This document shows, piece after piece, positions 5,633-5,698 of a DNA stretch of 5,698 nucleotides. The position numbers and the translations under genes are program-made. The stretch lies in assembly GCA_020430675.1 (NCBI GenBank), contig JAGQJJ010000308.1:1-5698 (forward strand), read 5' to 3'. The notes under the pieces are model-generated. The model was not told the DNA's origin, made no database searches, and saw only the letters and a list, made by a program, of their open reading frames with translations. How positions within the stretch are numbered: position 1 is the first letter of the stretch; every line of letters starts with the position of its first letter. This DNA is from Myxococcales bacterium. Its GTDB lineage: Bacteria > Myxococcota > Bradymonadia > UBA7976 > UBA1532.

Positions 5633-5698
5633 ACGTCGCTTCGTTCCTGCAACGGCACGGCCGCTCGATCCTCTTCGTGGTGTTCGCCGCCGCGATCG
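5629..5698 (+). CDS. N-terminus of the RND inner-membrane efflux pump (partial)
   Basis: Only 23 codons are visible before the right edge. The GTG at 5629 overlaps the adaptor stop (GTGA, 5629-5632), repeating the junction used elsewhere in the window. The peptide begins MNVASFLQRHGRSILF and runs into a hydrophobic segment (ILFVVFAAAI). This is how RND permeases start: a short amphipathic cytoplasmic helix, a His/Arg stretch, then transmembrane helix 1. The position directly after an adaptor gene is where a CzcA/AcrB-type proton-driven pump is expected. The identification rests on these 23 residues and on context. The substrate class cannot be decided without the transmembrane helix 4 motif and the pore domains, which lie outside the window. 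Confidence 0.75.
   Translation, partial: MNVASFLQRHGRSILFVVFAAAI

Overview
The window is GC-rich chromosomal DNA from a Gram-negative bacterium. GTG is the chosen start in five of the six genes whose start is visible. Outer-membrane systems (an Mla-type lipid transporter part and a tripartite RND pump) show that the cell is diderm. The base composition, the GTG starts, the lipoprotein-type efflux parts and the kinase/regulator style would suit a myxobacterium-like or other deltaproteobacterial-type lineage. That placement is an impression from sequence style, not something the window proves.

Layout, all on the + strand. (1) 1-200 is the 3' end of an unrecognised, helix-rich protein. (2) 197-970 is a complete MlaE-family ABC permease whose start overlaps the previous stop by four bases. 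(3) 971-1061 is a short spacer with a perfect 16-bp palindrome, a consensus TTGACA box and a strong ribosome binding site. (4) 1062-1742 and 1739-3112 encode an OmpR/PhoB-type response regulator and its membrane histidine kinase, coupled by a GTGA overlap. (5) 3113-3174 is a 62-base spacer with a perfect 9-bp direct repeat at an 11-bp period, the architecture of an OmpR/PhoB-family binding site. (6) 3175-4551, 4538-5632 and 5629 to the window end encode a TolC/CzcC-type outer-membrane factor, an RND periplasmic adaptor lipoprotein and the first 23 codons of what should be the RND inner-membrane pump.

How the parts fit: the kinase probably senses an envelope signal and phosphorylates the regulator at Asp53. 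The phosphorylated regulator may bind the tandem repeat just upstream of the efflux genes and switch on an adaptor/pump/channel system spanning both membranes. The pump substrate (metal, drug, lipid or other hydrophobe) cannot be told from this window. The kinase sensor region has no cysteine and no evident metal-ligand cluster, so a heavy-metal label is not justified. The Mla permease end belongs to a separate upstream operon concerned with lipid traffic between the membranes.

The gene content is of known families. The most interesting points are regulatory: the 11-bp-period repeat, which lines up with a possible -10 box so that the predicted transcript begins at or near the GTG of the first efflux gene (possible leaderless mRNA), and the isolated 16-bp palindrome before the regulator gene. 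No RNA genes, mobile elements or CRISPR arrays were seen.
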